From Amycolatopsis rubida (GTDB lineage: Bacteria; Actinomycetota; Actinomycetes; Mycobacteriales; Pseudonocardiaceae), in NCBI RefSeq assembly GCF_900115345.1, contig NZ_FOWC01000002.1, positions 558,001 through 622,000 on the forward strand: 64,000 nucleotides of DNA, given 5' to 3'. A program made the translations under genes and the position numbers. A model generated the notes under the pieces. It saw nothing but the letters and a program-made list of their open reading frames with translations. It was not told where the DNA came from and made no database searches. Every line of letters starts with the position of its first letter. The stretch's first letter is position 1. This document shows positions 8,767 through 17,069 of this stretch, piece after piece.

Positions 8767-9738
8767 ATGAACCGAACCGCCCGCCTCGTCCCGCCGATCC
8801 TCGCCGTCCTCGTGGCCGGTCTCCTCGTCGCGGGACTCCTCTACGGCGACTTCCCCCTCGCGCCGTCGTCCGTCCTCCGCGCGCTCGCCGGAACCGCCGA
8901 CCCGCGGGCGAGCTTCTTCGTCCTGGACGTCCGGCTTCCCCGGTTGCTGCTCGCCGTGACGACCGGCGCGGCCTTCGGGCTGGCGGGCGCGATCGTGCAA
9001 TCCCTGGTCCGCAATCCGCTCGCCAGCCCGGACGTGCTCGGCACGACCTCCGGAGCCGCGGCGGCCGCGGTGTCCGCCTTGCTGCTGTTCGGCTGGACCG
9101 GGCCTGCCGTGTCGGGCGCGGCGTTGGCCGGCGGGCTGGTCACCACCGGCGTGGTGCATCTGCTGGCCACCGCGCGGGGGCGGAACCTTGTCCTCATCGG
9201 CGTGGCGATCGCGGCCTTGCTGGCCGGCGGGGTGTCTTGGCTGCTCACCGTCGGCGAGGTGACTGAAGCGCAGGCCGCGCTGGTGTGGCTGACCGGGACG
9301 CTCGACGGCCGGTCTTGGCCGGAGCTGGTGCCGCTGCTGTGGTTCACGATCCCGGCGGCCTTGGCCGTGGTGCCGTTCGCGCGGCCGCTGACGCTTCTCG
9401 GGCACGGCGACGACCTTGCCCGCTCGCTCGGGGTCGCGGTGGGCCGGACCCGCGTTTTCCTGACGATTGCGGCCACGGTGCTCGCTTCGGCCGCCACGGC
9501 GGCGGTGGGGCCCGTTGCCTTCGTGGCACTCACTGCTCCGGCGTTAGCCCGGCTGCTGACCGGCAGCCGGGAGCCGTCGCTCGCGGCGTCGGCGTTGCTG
9601 GGATCCGCGTTGCTGATGCTGGCCGATCTGCTCGCGCGTTCGCTGAGTTCGCCCGCGGAAATCCCGGTCGGGGTGGTGACCGGGATCGTCGGCGGGGCGT
9701 ATCTGCTGTTCTTGCTCGTCGGCCGGGGAATGCGGTGA
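8767..9738 (+). CDS. FecCD-family siderophore ABC permease (second subunit)
   Basis: 323 residues from ATG 8767 (MNRTARLVPP); an in-frame ATG at 8674 would add 31 non-hydrophobic residues that do not fit a membrane protein start. It has FecCD signatures RLPRLLLAVTTGAAFGLAGAI and NPLASPDVLGTTSGA, then VGPVAFVALTAPALARLLTG near the C-terminus. The C-terminal coupling motif is less typical than in the first subunit. It should pair with the gene at 7564 as a heterodimeric importer. Confidence 0.9.
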   Translation: MNRTARLVPPILAVLVAGLLVAGLLYGDFPLAPSSVLRALAGTADPRASFFVLDVRLPRLLLAVTTGAAFGLAGAIVQSLVRNPLASPDVLGTTSGAAAAAVSALLLFGWTGPAVSGAALAGGLVTTGVVHLLATARGRNLVLIGVAIAALLAGGVSWLLTVGEVTEAQAALVWLTGTLDGRSWPELVPLLWFTIPAALAVVPFARPLTLLGHGDDLARSLGVAVGRTRVFLTIAATVLASAATAAVGPVAFVALTAPALARLLTGSREPSLAASALLGSALLMLADLLARSLSSPAEIPVGVVTGIVGGAYLLFLLVGRGMR

Positions 9739-9758
9739 AGGAATACCGCCGAAACCGT

Positions 9759-10427
9759 TCACACGATCGTTTCGCACTCTTCAATCGACGCCAGTAGAAA
9801 ATCGCACCCGCCGACACAATCGTCGATTCGCAGGGAAACGTTTCCGATCACCCGGGAAAGGTCCGCGGCCATCCGGCGCAGTTCCCGCTCGGCCGCCGCG
9901 GGGACGCCGGGGCCCGCGCTGAGCTGCCGGATCCAGCTCACGTCCTGCGCCGCCCAGGAAAGCAGCGCGCGGTCGTCCAGCCTGCCGTCCAGTGCCAGCA
10001 GCTGGTCCACCCTCGACCGCAGCGCGCGGATCATCAGCGGCTCGACCGTGACCGGGGCCGGGGCGGGCGGGCAGACGTCGCGGGCCGCCAGCGCGGGCCA
10101 CAGGTTCGCCAGCCGGATTTCCTCGCCCAGCTCAGCGGAAAGGATCGAGACGACCACCGCGGGCAGCGGATCGCGCGGCGTGACCCCGCGCAGCCAGTGG
10201 TAGGGGGCCTTGGCGCTGATCGTGCCCGGCCCGAGCCTGCGGTTGATCTCGCGGGCGAGCCGGTCCGGCGACCAGGAAAGCCGCCGCAGGCAGGCACCGA
10301 GAACGCCTTTGGCCGCAGGCGAAACCGACGGCCGGGAACCCGGGCGCGGCGAACCGGACGGGGCGGCGGCCGGGCCGGTCCGGCCCGCACGTCCGCGACT
10401 GAGCGCATTGCCTTCCGGACCGGGCAC
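9759..10427 (-). CDS. Small HTH regulator of Streptomyces-type cluster regulators
   Basis: 222 residues if it starts at GTG 10427; the frame stays open to GTG 10556. Neither start has a clear ribosome site, and an AT-richer patch just upstream of 10427 could be a promoter for a leaderless message. Residues about 35-95 form a helix-turn-helix-like segment (LAREINRRLG, KAPYHWLRGVTPRDPLP) that I recognise from actinomycete regulators of unknown ligand. The rest has no motif except two closely spaced cysteines in DDCVGGCDFL. It sits directly downstream of cysE on the same strand, so it may be co-transcribed with the cluster. Confidence 0.6.
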   Translation of the reverse strand: MPGPEGNALSRGRAGRTGPAAAPSGSPRPGSRPSVSPAAKGVLGACLRRLSWSPDRLAREINRRLGPGTISAKAPYHWLRGVTPRDPLPAVVVSILSAELGEEIRLANLWPALAARDVCPPAPAPVTVEPLMIRALRSRVDQLLALDGRLDDRALLSWAAQDVSWIRQLSAGPGVPAAAERELRRMAADLSRVIGNVSLRIDDCVGGCDFLLASIEECETIV

Positions 10428-10601
10428 ATGATTTACCCGTATCGGATACCGTGCCTGCACGAAATCCCCCACATCCGCCGGATCGCGACGTCTTGCCTCG
10501 ATGCTAACGGACCGGCCGCGCCCCGACAATTGACCGGCGCCGGTGAGCTGCCTCACGAATACCGGGAAAATTCCTTCGCGACGGTTTTTTTCGCGGTCCG
10601 A

Positions 10602-11204
10602 TTACGCGGTCCGCGGAACGGCGAGCACTTTGCTTCCCGCGGGCAGGTCGGAGACCACGAGCGCGGTCGCGCCCACGAACGAATCGTCGCCGACCTCGAC
10701 CGGGCCGAGCACCGTGGCGCCGGCCCCGAAGGTGACCCGGTCGCCGACCGCCGGATGCCGTCGTTCGCCCGCGTCCCTTCTGTTGTCGCGCCACCAGCCG
10801 ACCGCGCCGAGCGTCACCTGCTGGTACAGCGTCACGTCTTCGCCGACTACCGCGGTCTCCCCGATGATCACCCCGGTGCCGTGGTCGATGAACAACCGGC
10901 GGCCGATCACCGCGCCGGGATGGATCTCGACGCCGGTGAGCACCCGCGCGAGATTGGTCAGCAACCGTGCGGCGATCCGGTGCCCGCGCCGGTAAAGCGC
11001 GTGCGCGACGCGATGGATCCAGACCGCGGGCAGCGTGGAATGGGCCAGCGCCTCGGCGAGGGTGTCGATCGACGGATCCCGTTCGACGATCGTACGGAGG
11101 TCTTCGCGCATCCGTGCCAATGCGCCGAGGCGACCGGAATCCGCGGCGGCGCCGGACTCGGCACGACGCGGCGGCGCCGGGCGGGCGGACCGGACAGTGA
11201 CCAT
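10602..11204 (-). CDS. cysE: Serine O-acetyltransferase
   Basis: 200 residues with the SAT helical start (LARMREDLRTIVERDPS) and left-handed beta-helix hexapeptides. The catalytic region is EIHPGAVIG...LFIDHGTGVIIGETA. It makes O-acetylserine from serine and acetyl-CoA. The C-terminus (GSKVLAVPRTA) lacks the terminal Ile that normally inserts into the CysK active site, notable because the CysK-like partner directly upstream has lost its catalytic residues. Only 3 bp separate the two genes. Being last in the biosynthetic operon suggests a dedicated supply of O-acetylserine or an altered acceptor. Confidence 0.9.
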   Translation of the reverse strand: MVTVRSARPAPPRRAESGAAADSGRLGALARMREDLRTIVERDPSIDTLAEALAHSTLPAVWIHRVAHALYRRGHRIAARLLTNLARVLTGVEIHPGAVIGRRLFIDHGTGVIIGETAVVGEDVTLYQQVTLGAVGWWRDNRRDAGERRHPAVGDRVTFGAGATVLGPVEVGDDSFVGATALVVSDLPAGSKVLAVPRTA

Positions 11205-11207
11205 CGT

Positions 11208-12230
11208 TCAGCCCTTCCCCTTCGTCTTTTCCCCAAGGTCGGCTACTGCGGTGACTTCGTGCGGGCCGTCCGGGAACATCGTGACGACGACGTCCTCCGG
11301 CGGCAGCTTCGCGGCGACTGCGCGGGCGACGAGCCAGTTCGCCGCTGAAGCCGGGCCGATCTCCCGCCCCGTCGCCGCGCGGAATTCCCTGATGCCTGCC
11401 CGGGCCTCGGCCATGCGCACGCTTTCCGTTGCCAAGTCCGGCAGTTCTCCCTCCACGAGCGGCTGCCGGTAGCCGTGGCCGAGTCCGGCCCATCCCGGCA
11501 GCCCGGACCTCGGCGCGGCGGCCGACCCGTACGGCAGCTCCGCGGCGGTCACCCCGGTGACGACCGGGTCCGCGCCCGTCGCGCGCAACGCCCTGGTCAC
11601 CCCGGCGAGGCAGCCGCCGGTGCCGGTCCCGCACACCCACGCGGCCGGGACGAGTCCGTCGAGCTGGCCGATGATCTCGCGTCCGGTCACGAATTCGTGC
11701 ATCGCCACGCACACCGGATCACGATGTGCGGCCAGGAGAATCCACTCCTGTCCGGCTTCCGCGATCTCCTCGGCCAGCGCGATCGCGCCGAGCAGCCCGT
11801 CCTCCGGAGCAGACCGGTCGACCCGCACGCCGGCCCCGTCCGGACCGAGCGCCGCTTCCTCGGCGAGCACCAGCCGCAGCGGCGCGCCGATCAGCGAGCA
11901 GAGGCGGCTCAGCGCGCGAGCCAGGTCCGCTCCGGCCGCGGCGACGAACCGCGGTTGCCTCGCCGAAGCCCCGATCGCCTGGCAGACCAGCGCGTAGGCC
12001 ACCCGGTCCGCGTCGGATCCGGTCGGGTTCTCGTACTCGTGTTTGGCCAGCACCCGAGCCCCGCCCGCCGGTCCGGGCACCTCGGCGAGCCGGGTCAGGC
12101 CGAGCCCGGCCCGGAAGGCGCGCAGCCGGGGAAACCGGGAAAGCGGACCGCTTTCCCGGAACAGCGAACCGTGCGGCTCGGACAGTGCGGTCCAGTTCGG
12201 GAACCGTCGCGTGGACACCACGCTCTTCAC
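11208..12230 (-). CDS. CysK-fold pseudoenzyme lacking the PLP lysine
   Basis: 340 residues, full length and in frame, homologous to the CysK-like enzyme at 5361-6383. Where that protein has NPFGSVKDR with the PLP lysine, this one has NPTGSDADR, so the Schiff-base lysine is Ala74 (codon GCG). The substrate loop GSGGN has become AAGAD (98-102). The phosphate-loop GTGTGG and the overall fold motifs are kept. It therefore cannot bind PLP in the normal way and is probably a scaffold, a CysE partner or a repurposed enzyme. Its GTG start overlaps the PKS stop (GTGA), and cysE follows after 3 bp, so it is translated with the cluster. Confidence 0.8.
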   Translation of the reverse strand: MKSVVSTRRFPNWTALSEPHGSLFRESGPLSRFPRLRAFRAGLGLTRLAEVPGPAGGARVLAKHEYENPTGSDADRVAYALVCQAIGASARQPRFVAAAGADLARALSRLCSLIGAPLRLVLAEEAALGPDGAGVRVDRSAPEDGLLGAIALAEEIAEAGQEWILLAAHRDPVCVAMHEFVTGREIIGQLDGLVPAAWVCGTGTGGCLAGVTRALRATGADPVVTGVTAAELPYGSAAAPRSGLPGWAGLGHGYRQPLVEGELPDLATESVRMAEARAGIREFRAATGREIGPASAANWLVARAVAAKLPPEDVVVTMFPDGPHEVTAVADLGEKTKGKG

Positions 12231-15136
12231 TCCTTCGGTTCAGCGGGCACGGTCTTTTCCAGCGCCTCGGCGAACGCGGCCGGGGTAGGCCGCCCCAGCA
12301 CGTCCGGCAGCGAGATCTCGCGGCCGAGCGCGGCGGCGAGACCGGCGCTCAGCTTCGCGGCGAGCAGCGAATGGCCGCCCAGTTCGAAGAAATCGTCGTG
12401 CACGCCAATCGGCCGGTACTGCAGGACGTCCTCCCACACCGCGACGATCCGGCGGAGCAGTTCGGTGTCCGGCTCGGCGAAACTCCCGCTCAGCTCGGCC
12501 GGCCGGGAAACGGCTTCGTCCGCCGGGACCGCGGCCGGTTCCGGAGCGCCCGGCTGCCGTCCGATCCAGTAGCGCTGCCGGGCGAAGGCGTACCCGGGTA
12601 ACGAGACCGTCTGCCCAGCTCCGTCGTGCACCGCTTCCAGATCGACCGGACAACCCCGCTGCCAGAGCGCGCCCACCGCGCCCAGCAGCACCTCCAGTTC
12701 GGGCCGGTTTTCGTTCGGACGCGGCATAGTTCGCGCCACCGCGACCGGTTCGCCGAGCGTCGCCCGCGCGAACGTGCCGAGCGTGGCACCGGGCCCTGCT
12801 TCCAGCACCAGCCCGCCGCCCGCGCTGGCCAGCGCCGCGGCGAAGCGGACCGGTTCCCTCGCCTGTGCCGCCCAATACCCGGGATCGACGGCCTGCTCGT
12901 CGGTGAGCAGCGCTCCGGTCACCGCGGAGAACACCGGCACCTCGGGTTCGCTGAGCTGCGCGGTGCCGAGGAAATCGGCCAGCCGCGGCACGACCTCGTC
13001 CATCATCGCCGAGTGGAAGGCATGCGAGGTGTGCAGCGGTTTGTGCGGAATCTCTTGCCCGGCAAGGACTTCAGCGCATTTCGCGATCGCCTCCGCGGGC
13101 CCGCTCAACACGCACAGCTCCGGCGCGTTGACCGCGGCGACCGTGACGTCACCGGACAGCAACCCGGCGATTCGCTCCTCGGCCGCGGAAACGGCGAGCA
13201 TCACTCCCGGCGGCTGCTCCGCCATCAGCCGCCCCCGCTCCGCGACGAACCGCAATGCGTCCGGCAGCGACAGCACTCCGGCCAAGCAGGCGGCCACCAG
13301 TTCGCCGAGACTGTGGCCGACCATGGCGTCGGCGCGGCAATCCCAGCGGAGCAGCTGGCGAGCGAGCGCGTAGGAGGTCACGAACAACGCTGGTTGCGCG
13401 AGTTCGGTCGCCCGCAGCCGAGCGGGATCGGTGTCCGGCGAGAACATCAGCTCCCGCAGGTCGACGCCGAGGCGCGGCGTCAGCTCCCGGACGCATTCGT
13501 CGACGGCTTCGGCAAAGCCGGAGAGTTCCCGGTAGAACTCCGCGCCCATCCCCGGGTACTGCGCGCCTTGCCCGGGGAACATCCACACCACCCGGGGCTT
13601 GTTCGCCGACACCGCGGCCGCTGGAGCCGCAAGTGCGGCGGACGACTCGGACACCACCACCGCCCGCCGGTACCGCCAGGCTTCCCGGCCACGGCGCAAT
13701 GTCGCGGCGACATCCGCGATAGCCGGCGCGTCCGGCTCCCGAAGCACCGCGGCCAGCTCACCGGCCATCGTTTCCAGCGCTTCCTTCGTTTTCGCCGACA
13801 GCACCAGCACTTGCGGACGGCGCACCGGCGGCGTCGGCTCCGGCGGGGCCGCTTCTTCAAGCAGAACGTGGGCGTTGGTCCCGCCGATGCCGAACGCGCT
13901 GACCCCGATCCGCCTCGGCAGCCCGCCGGTCTCCCATTCCCCGGCCTCGGTTCGCACCACGAACGGCGTGCTCGCGAAGCCGATCGCCGGATTCGGCTCG
14001 GCGAACTGCGCCGTCGGGGCCAGAACACCGTGCCGCAGCTGGAGAACCGCCTTGATCAGCCCGGCGATCCCGGCCGCGGACTCCAGGTGCCCGACGTTGC
14101 CCTTCACCGAGCCGACCGTGCAGAACCCGGTGCGCGAGGTGCCGAACGCCCGGCTCAGCGCGGTGATTTCGATCGGGTCGCCGATCGGGGTCGCGGTGCC
14201 GTGCGCCTCCACCGCGGTGATCGTCTCCGGGTCGAAGTCCGCGTCCCGCAGCGCGGCGCGCACCACCGCCTCCTGGCCGGCGGCACTCGGCGCGGTGAAA
14301 CCGACCTTGCCCGCGCCGTCGTTGTTCACCGCCGATCCGGCGAGCACCGCGAGCACCCGGTCCCCGGCCGCGAGCGCGTCGCCGAGCCGTTTGAGCACCA
14401 CGACGCCGACCCCGTTGCCGAACACCGTCCCGGAGGCCGCCGCGTCGAACGGACGGCAGTGCCCGTCCCGCGAGAACACCATGCCGCGTTCCCAGCGATA
14501 GCCGACCCGGTGCGGAACCCGCACGCACACCCCGCCGGCGAGCGCGATCTCGCATTCGCCCGCGCGCAGCGCCCGCACCGCCTGGTGCACCGCGACCAGC
14601 GAACCGGAACACGCCGTCTGCACGCTCACCGCCGGTCCGGTCAGGCCGAGCCGGTGCGCGACCCGGGTGGCGAGATAGTCCTTGTCGTTGTGGATCTGGA
14701 GTTCGAAGACCTCCGAACCGAGCACCACCGGACGCCCGCCCAGCAGGTTCGACATCAGGTACGCGGGCATTCCCGCCGAAGCGAACACCCCGCCGCTGCT
14801 CGCGTCGCCCGGCCGGATCCCCGCGTCTTCCATCGCGTGCCAGGCACATTCCAGAAACACCCGGTGCTGCGGGTCCAGCAGCGCCGCCTCGCGGGCACCG
14901 AAGCCGAAGAAGCGGGCATCGAACAGATCGTGCTCCGCCAGGGTCGCCGCCACCGGCACGTAATCCGGGTGCGCGATTTCCTCGGCAGGCACGCCTTCCG
15001 CGAGCAGTTCGGCTTCGCTGAGCGGGGCGACGGATTCGACCCCGTCGCGAAGATTGCGCCAGAACGCCGCCGTGCTGGGCGCGCCGGGGAACCGGCCCGC
15101 CATGCCGACGACCGCGATCCGCTGGCCGGCACTCAC
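12227..15136 (-). CDS. Single-module type I PKS: KS-AT-carrier protein
   Basis: 969 residues from GTG 15136, which overlaps the preceding stop (GTGA). Ketosynthase about 4-430 with Cys176 (TACSGS), His312 (AHGTATP) and His350 (GNVGH). Acyltransferase about 515-830 with Ser609 (GHSLG) and the HAFH signature at 705-708, predicting malonyl-CoA. Carrier domain about 890-965 with Ser923 in DDFFELGGHSLLA, which looks more like a peptidyl than an acyl carrier. There is no ketoreductase, dehydratase or thioesterase, so a beta-keto thioester is expected. It probably extends an acid loaded on the free ACP (18709) by the AMP ligase (17066). Confidence 0.93.
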   Translation of the reverse strand: MSAGQRIAVVGMAGRFPGAPSTAAFWRNLRDGVESVAPLSEAELLAEGVPAEEIAHPDYVPVAATLAEHDLFDARFFGFGAREAALLDPQHRVFLECAWHAMEDAGIRPGDASSGGVFASAGMPAYLMSNLLGGRPVVLGSEVFELQIHNDKDYLATRVAHRLGLTGPAVSVQTACSGSLVAVHQAVRALRAGECEIALAGGVCVRVPHRVGYRWERGMVFSRDGHCRPFDAAASGTVFGNGVGVVVLKRLGDALAAGDRVLAVLAGSAVNNDGAGKVGFTAPSAAGQEAVVRAALRDADFDPETITAVEAHGTATPIGDPIEITALSRAFGTSRTGFCTVGSVKGNVGHLESAAGIAGLIKAVLQLRHGVLAPTAQFAEPNPAIGFASTPFVVRTEAGEWETGGLPRRIGVSAFGIGGTNAHVLLEEAAPPEPTPPVRRPQVLVLSAKTKEALETMAGELAAVLREPDAPAIADVAATLRRGREAWRYRRAVVVSESSAALAAPAAAVSANKPRVVWMFPGQGAQYPGMGAEFYRELSGFAEAVDECVRELTPRLGVDLRELMFSPDTDPARLRATELAQPALFVTSYALARQLLRWDCRADAMVGHSLGELVAACLAGVLSLPDALRFVAERGRLMAEQPPGVMLAVSAAEERIAGLLSGDVTVAAVNAPELCVLSGPAEAIAKCAEVLAGQEIPHKPLHTSHAFHSAMMDEVVPRLADFLGTAQLSEPEVPVFSAVTGALLTDEQAVDPGYWAAQAREPVRFAAALASAGGGLVLEAGPGATLGTFARATLGEPVAVARTMPRPNENRPELEVLLGAVGALWQRGCPVDLEAVHDGAGQTVSLPGYAFARQRYWIGRQPGAPEPAAVPADEAVSRPAELSGSFAEPDTELLRRIVAVWEDVLQYRPIGVHDDFFELGGHSLLAAKLSAGLAAALGREISLPDVLGRPTPAAFAEALEKTVPAEPKE

Positions 15137-16323
15137 TGGACGGCGGCCCGAAGGCCGGTCAACGCGTGCCGGGCGATGTCGTGCTCGGTCTTGCCGCGGG
15201 AAAGCAGGTCGGCGCAGATCCGGCCGAACAACGGGACCAGCTTGAACGCCCAGCCGCCCGCGGCGACCACGACGTTCTCGCCGCCCTCGACCAGTCCTTC
15301 GGCGGTGCCGAGGTAGAACTGCCGCTGCGGGTCCCCGGGCAGCACCGCGAGGCAGGTGCCGGTGGAGACCGGTTCCGGGTCCAGCCACGGCAGGTGCGCC
15401 CGGACCCAGCCCGACACCCGCTCGACGTGCGCGGGACGCGGACGGCCGGTGGCGAGGTCGGCGTCGGCCAGCGCGTCCACCTCGAAATCCGGGCCGAGCC
15501 GGGCGAGCCCGTCGTTCGACCACGGGTTGGGCGGGAAACCGTAGAACAGGTTGGTGTCCTCGGCGGTCGGCTCCTGGAAGGCGAACCAGAACGGCCTGCG
15601 CACGCCGTCGCCGCGGTCGCGCAAGGTCACCAGCGCCATCTCGTAGGTGTGCAGGTCCAGCTCTCCCGCTCCCCACGGCCGGATCAGCTCGTTGACGTGC
15701 GCGTTGGCCGCCAGCACCACCTTGTCCGCACGGTAGGTCGCCCGGTCGCTGCGCACCACGACGCCGTCCTGGCCCGGTTCCACCGCGAGAATCCGTTCGG
15801 GCGACTGCATCCGCACGCCGTTGAGGTGGCATTGCCGCACCAGTGCGGCGAGCGTGCCGCGCACGTCGATGGCTCCGCCGCTCGGCTGCAGGAAGCCCTC
15901 GAAGTGCGCGGGCAGGTCGCGGAATCCGTAGCGGCGCTCGATTTCCTTGCCGGACAACCATTCGTACGGCACGGACAGTTCGTCCATCGCGGCCGCGGTG
16001 TCGGCGATGTGCCCCTCGTTGGTCGGCACGTGGGTGTCGCCGAACCACAGACTGCCCAGTTCGTGCACCAGCGTGCGCCCGGTGTCGGCTTCCAGTTCCT
16101 TCCACAGCGGCGCGGTGGCCAGCGTGAGCCGGAAAATGTCCGGCTGGGTGTACTGCACCCGCCAATGCCGTTCGCCGCCGCTGGATCCGCAGCTCTCGTT
16201 CAGGAAGCCGAACCGGTCGGTGACGAGCACACGCGCGCCGCCGGCCGCCGACCGCCACGCGGCGGACAGCCCGATCGGGCCGCCGCCCACCACGATCACG
16301 TCGAAATGCTTCTCGGCACTCAT
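15133..16323 (-). CDS. NikD-like FAD oxidase (piperideine carboxylate to picolinate)
   Basis: 396 residues from ATG 16323, overlapping the thioesterase stop (ATGA). FAD loop VVGGGPIG at 11-18. Sarcosine-oxidase family with the covalent-flavin cysteine at 324 (TGTCLAVLPGDP). The stretches SSGGERHWRVQYTQ, SLWFGDT, EGFLQPSGG, FAFQEPTAEDTNLFYGF and GGWAFKLVPLFGRICADL follow the nikkomycin enzyme NikD as I know it, including the tryptophan (358) equivalent to the one lining NikD's active site. NikD carries out a four-electron oxidation of lysine-derived piperideine-2-carboxylate to picolinate. The linked DegT aminotransferase and aryl-acid ligase support the same job here. Confidence 0.85.
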   Translation of the reverse strand: MSAEKHFDVIVVGGGPIGLSAAWRSAAGGARVLVTDRFGFLNESCGSSGGERHWRVQYTQPDIFRLTLATAPLWKELEADTGRTLVHELGSLWFGDTHVPTNEGHIADTAAAMDELSVPYEWLSGKEIERRYGFRDLPAHFEGFLQPSGGAIDVRGTLAALVRQCHLNGVRMQSPERILAVEPGQDGVVVRSDRATYRADKVVLAANAHVNELIRPWGAGELDLHTYEMALVTLRDRGDGVRRPFWFAFQEPTAEDTNLFYGFPPNPWSNDGLARLGPDFEVDALADADLATGRPRPAHVERVSGWVRAHLPWLDPEPVSTGTCLAVLPGDPQRQFYLGTAEGLVEGGENVVVAAGGWAFKLVPLFGRICADLLSRGKTEHDIARHALTGLRAAVQ

Positions 16324-17069
16324 GCCAGTACGTCCTCTCGTCGGAGAATCCCGGTGATCGCGGCGACCGTCTCCGCCGCCGATTCGCGCAGATAGAAATG
16401 GCCGCCGGGGAAGACCGTCCGGTCGAAACCGGCCCGGCACCACGCGGCCCAGCCCGCGACCTCGTCCGGGCTCACCGCCGGGTCCCCGGCCCCGCAGAAA
16501 GCGCTGACCGGCACGGTGATGTCCGCCGTGCCCGGCCGGTAGGTCTCGACCGCCTCGTAGTCGGCGCGGACCAGCGCGGCCACGAACGCGCTGAGCCGTG
16601 AATCGGCCCGGATGCCGGAGGATCCGCCGGCCAGCCAGTCCACGAGGTCCAGCACCGCCTCGTCGCCGAAGTCGCGGACTCCCCGGTCGGGCAGCAGCCC
16701 GGGCGGGAACTGGCTGGACACTATCAACCGCCGCGGTGCCGGAAAACCGTTCTGCCGCAACACATTCACCAGCTCATACCCGACCAGCGCACCCATGCTG
16801 TGGCCGAACACGGTGTACGGCGCGTCCAGCGCCTCGGGCAGTGCGCCGGCCACGCCTTCGGCCAGCTCCGCCAGCTCGGTCAGCGCGGGCTCGCCGATCC
16901 GGTCCTCCCGGCCCGGATACTGCACGACCAGCAGTTCGACCTCCGGCGGAAGCAGCTGCCGCCACGGCCGGAACGACGACGCGCCGCCCCCGGCGTGCGG
17001 AAGACAGAGCAACTGCTGCCGGACCGGGCTTTCACCGGGAAGCCGTTTGAGCCACGCGGAACCGGTCAT
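16320..17069 (-). CDS. Type II thioesterase
   Basis: 249 residues of the external thioesterase family that clears misprimed carrier proteins in PKS/NRPS pathways. LPHAGGGASSFRPW marks the N-terminal strand, Ser91 lies in FGHSMGALVGYE, and the base histidine in FPGGHFYL is near residue 230. ATG 17069 overlaps the AMP-ligase stop (ATGA). As no integrated thioesterase exists in the module, it might also release product, but editing is the usual role. Confidence 0.93.
   Translation of the reverse strand: MTGSAWLKRLPGESPVRQQLLCLPHAGGGASSFRPWRQLLPPEVELLVVQYPGREDRIGEPALTELAELAEGVAGALPEALDAPYTVFGHSMGALVGYELVNVLRQNGFPAPRRLIVSSQFPPGLLPDRGVRDFGDEAVLDLVDWLAGGSSGIRADSRLSAFVAALVRADYEAVETYRPGTADITVPVSAFCGAGDPAVSPDEVAGWAAWCRAGFDRTVFPGGHFYLRESAAETVAAITGILRREDVLA

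Noticed and set aside
12626..15316. 896-residue plus-strand open frame across the PKS
   Set aside because: Antisense shadow; the minus-strand KS, AT and carrier motifs are continuous and complete.
15137..16258. 5' extension of the PKS frame upstream of GTG 15136
   Set aside because: It runs through the NikD-like gene in another frame and is low complexity; the GTGA overlap at 15136 marks the real start.
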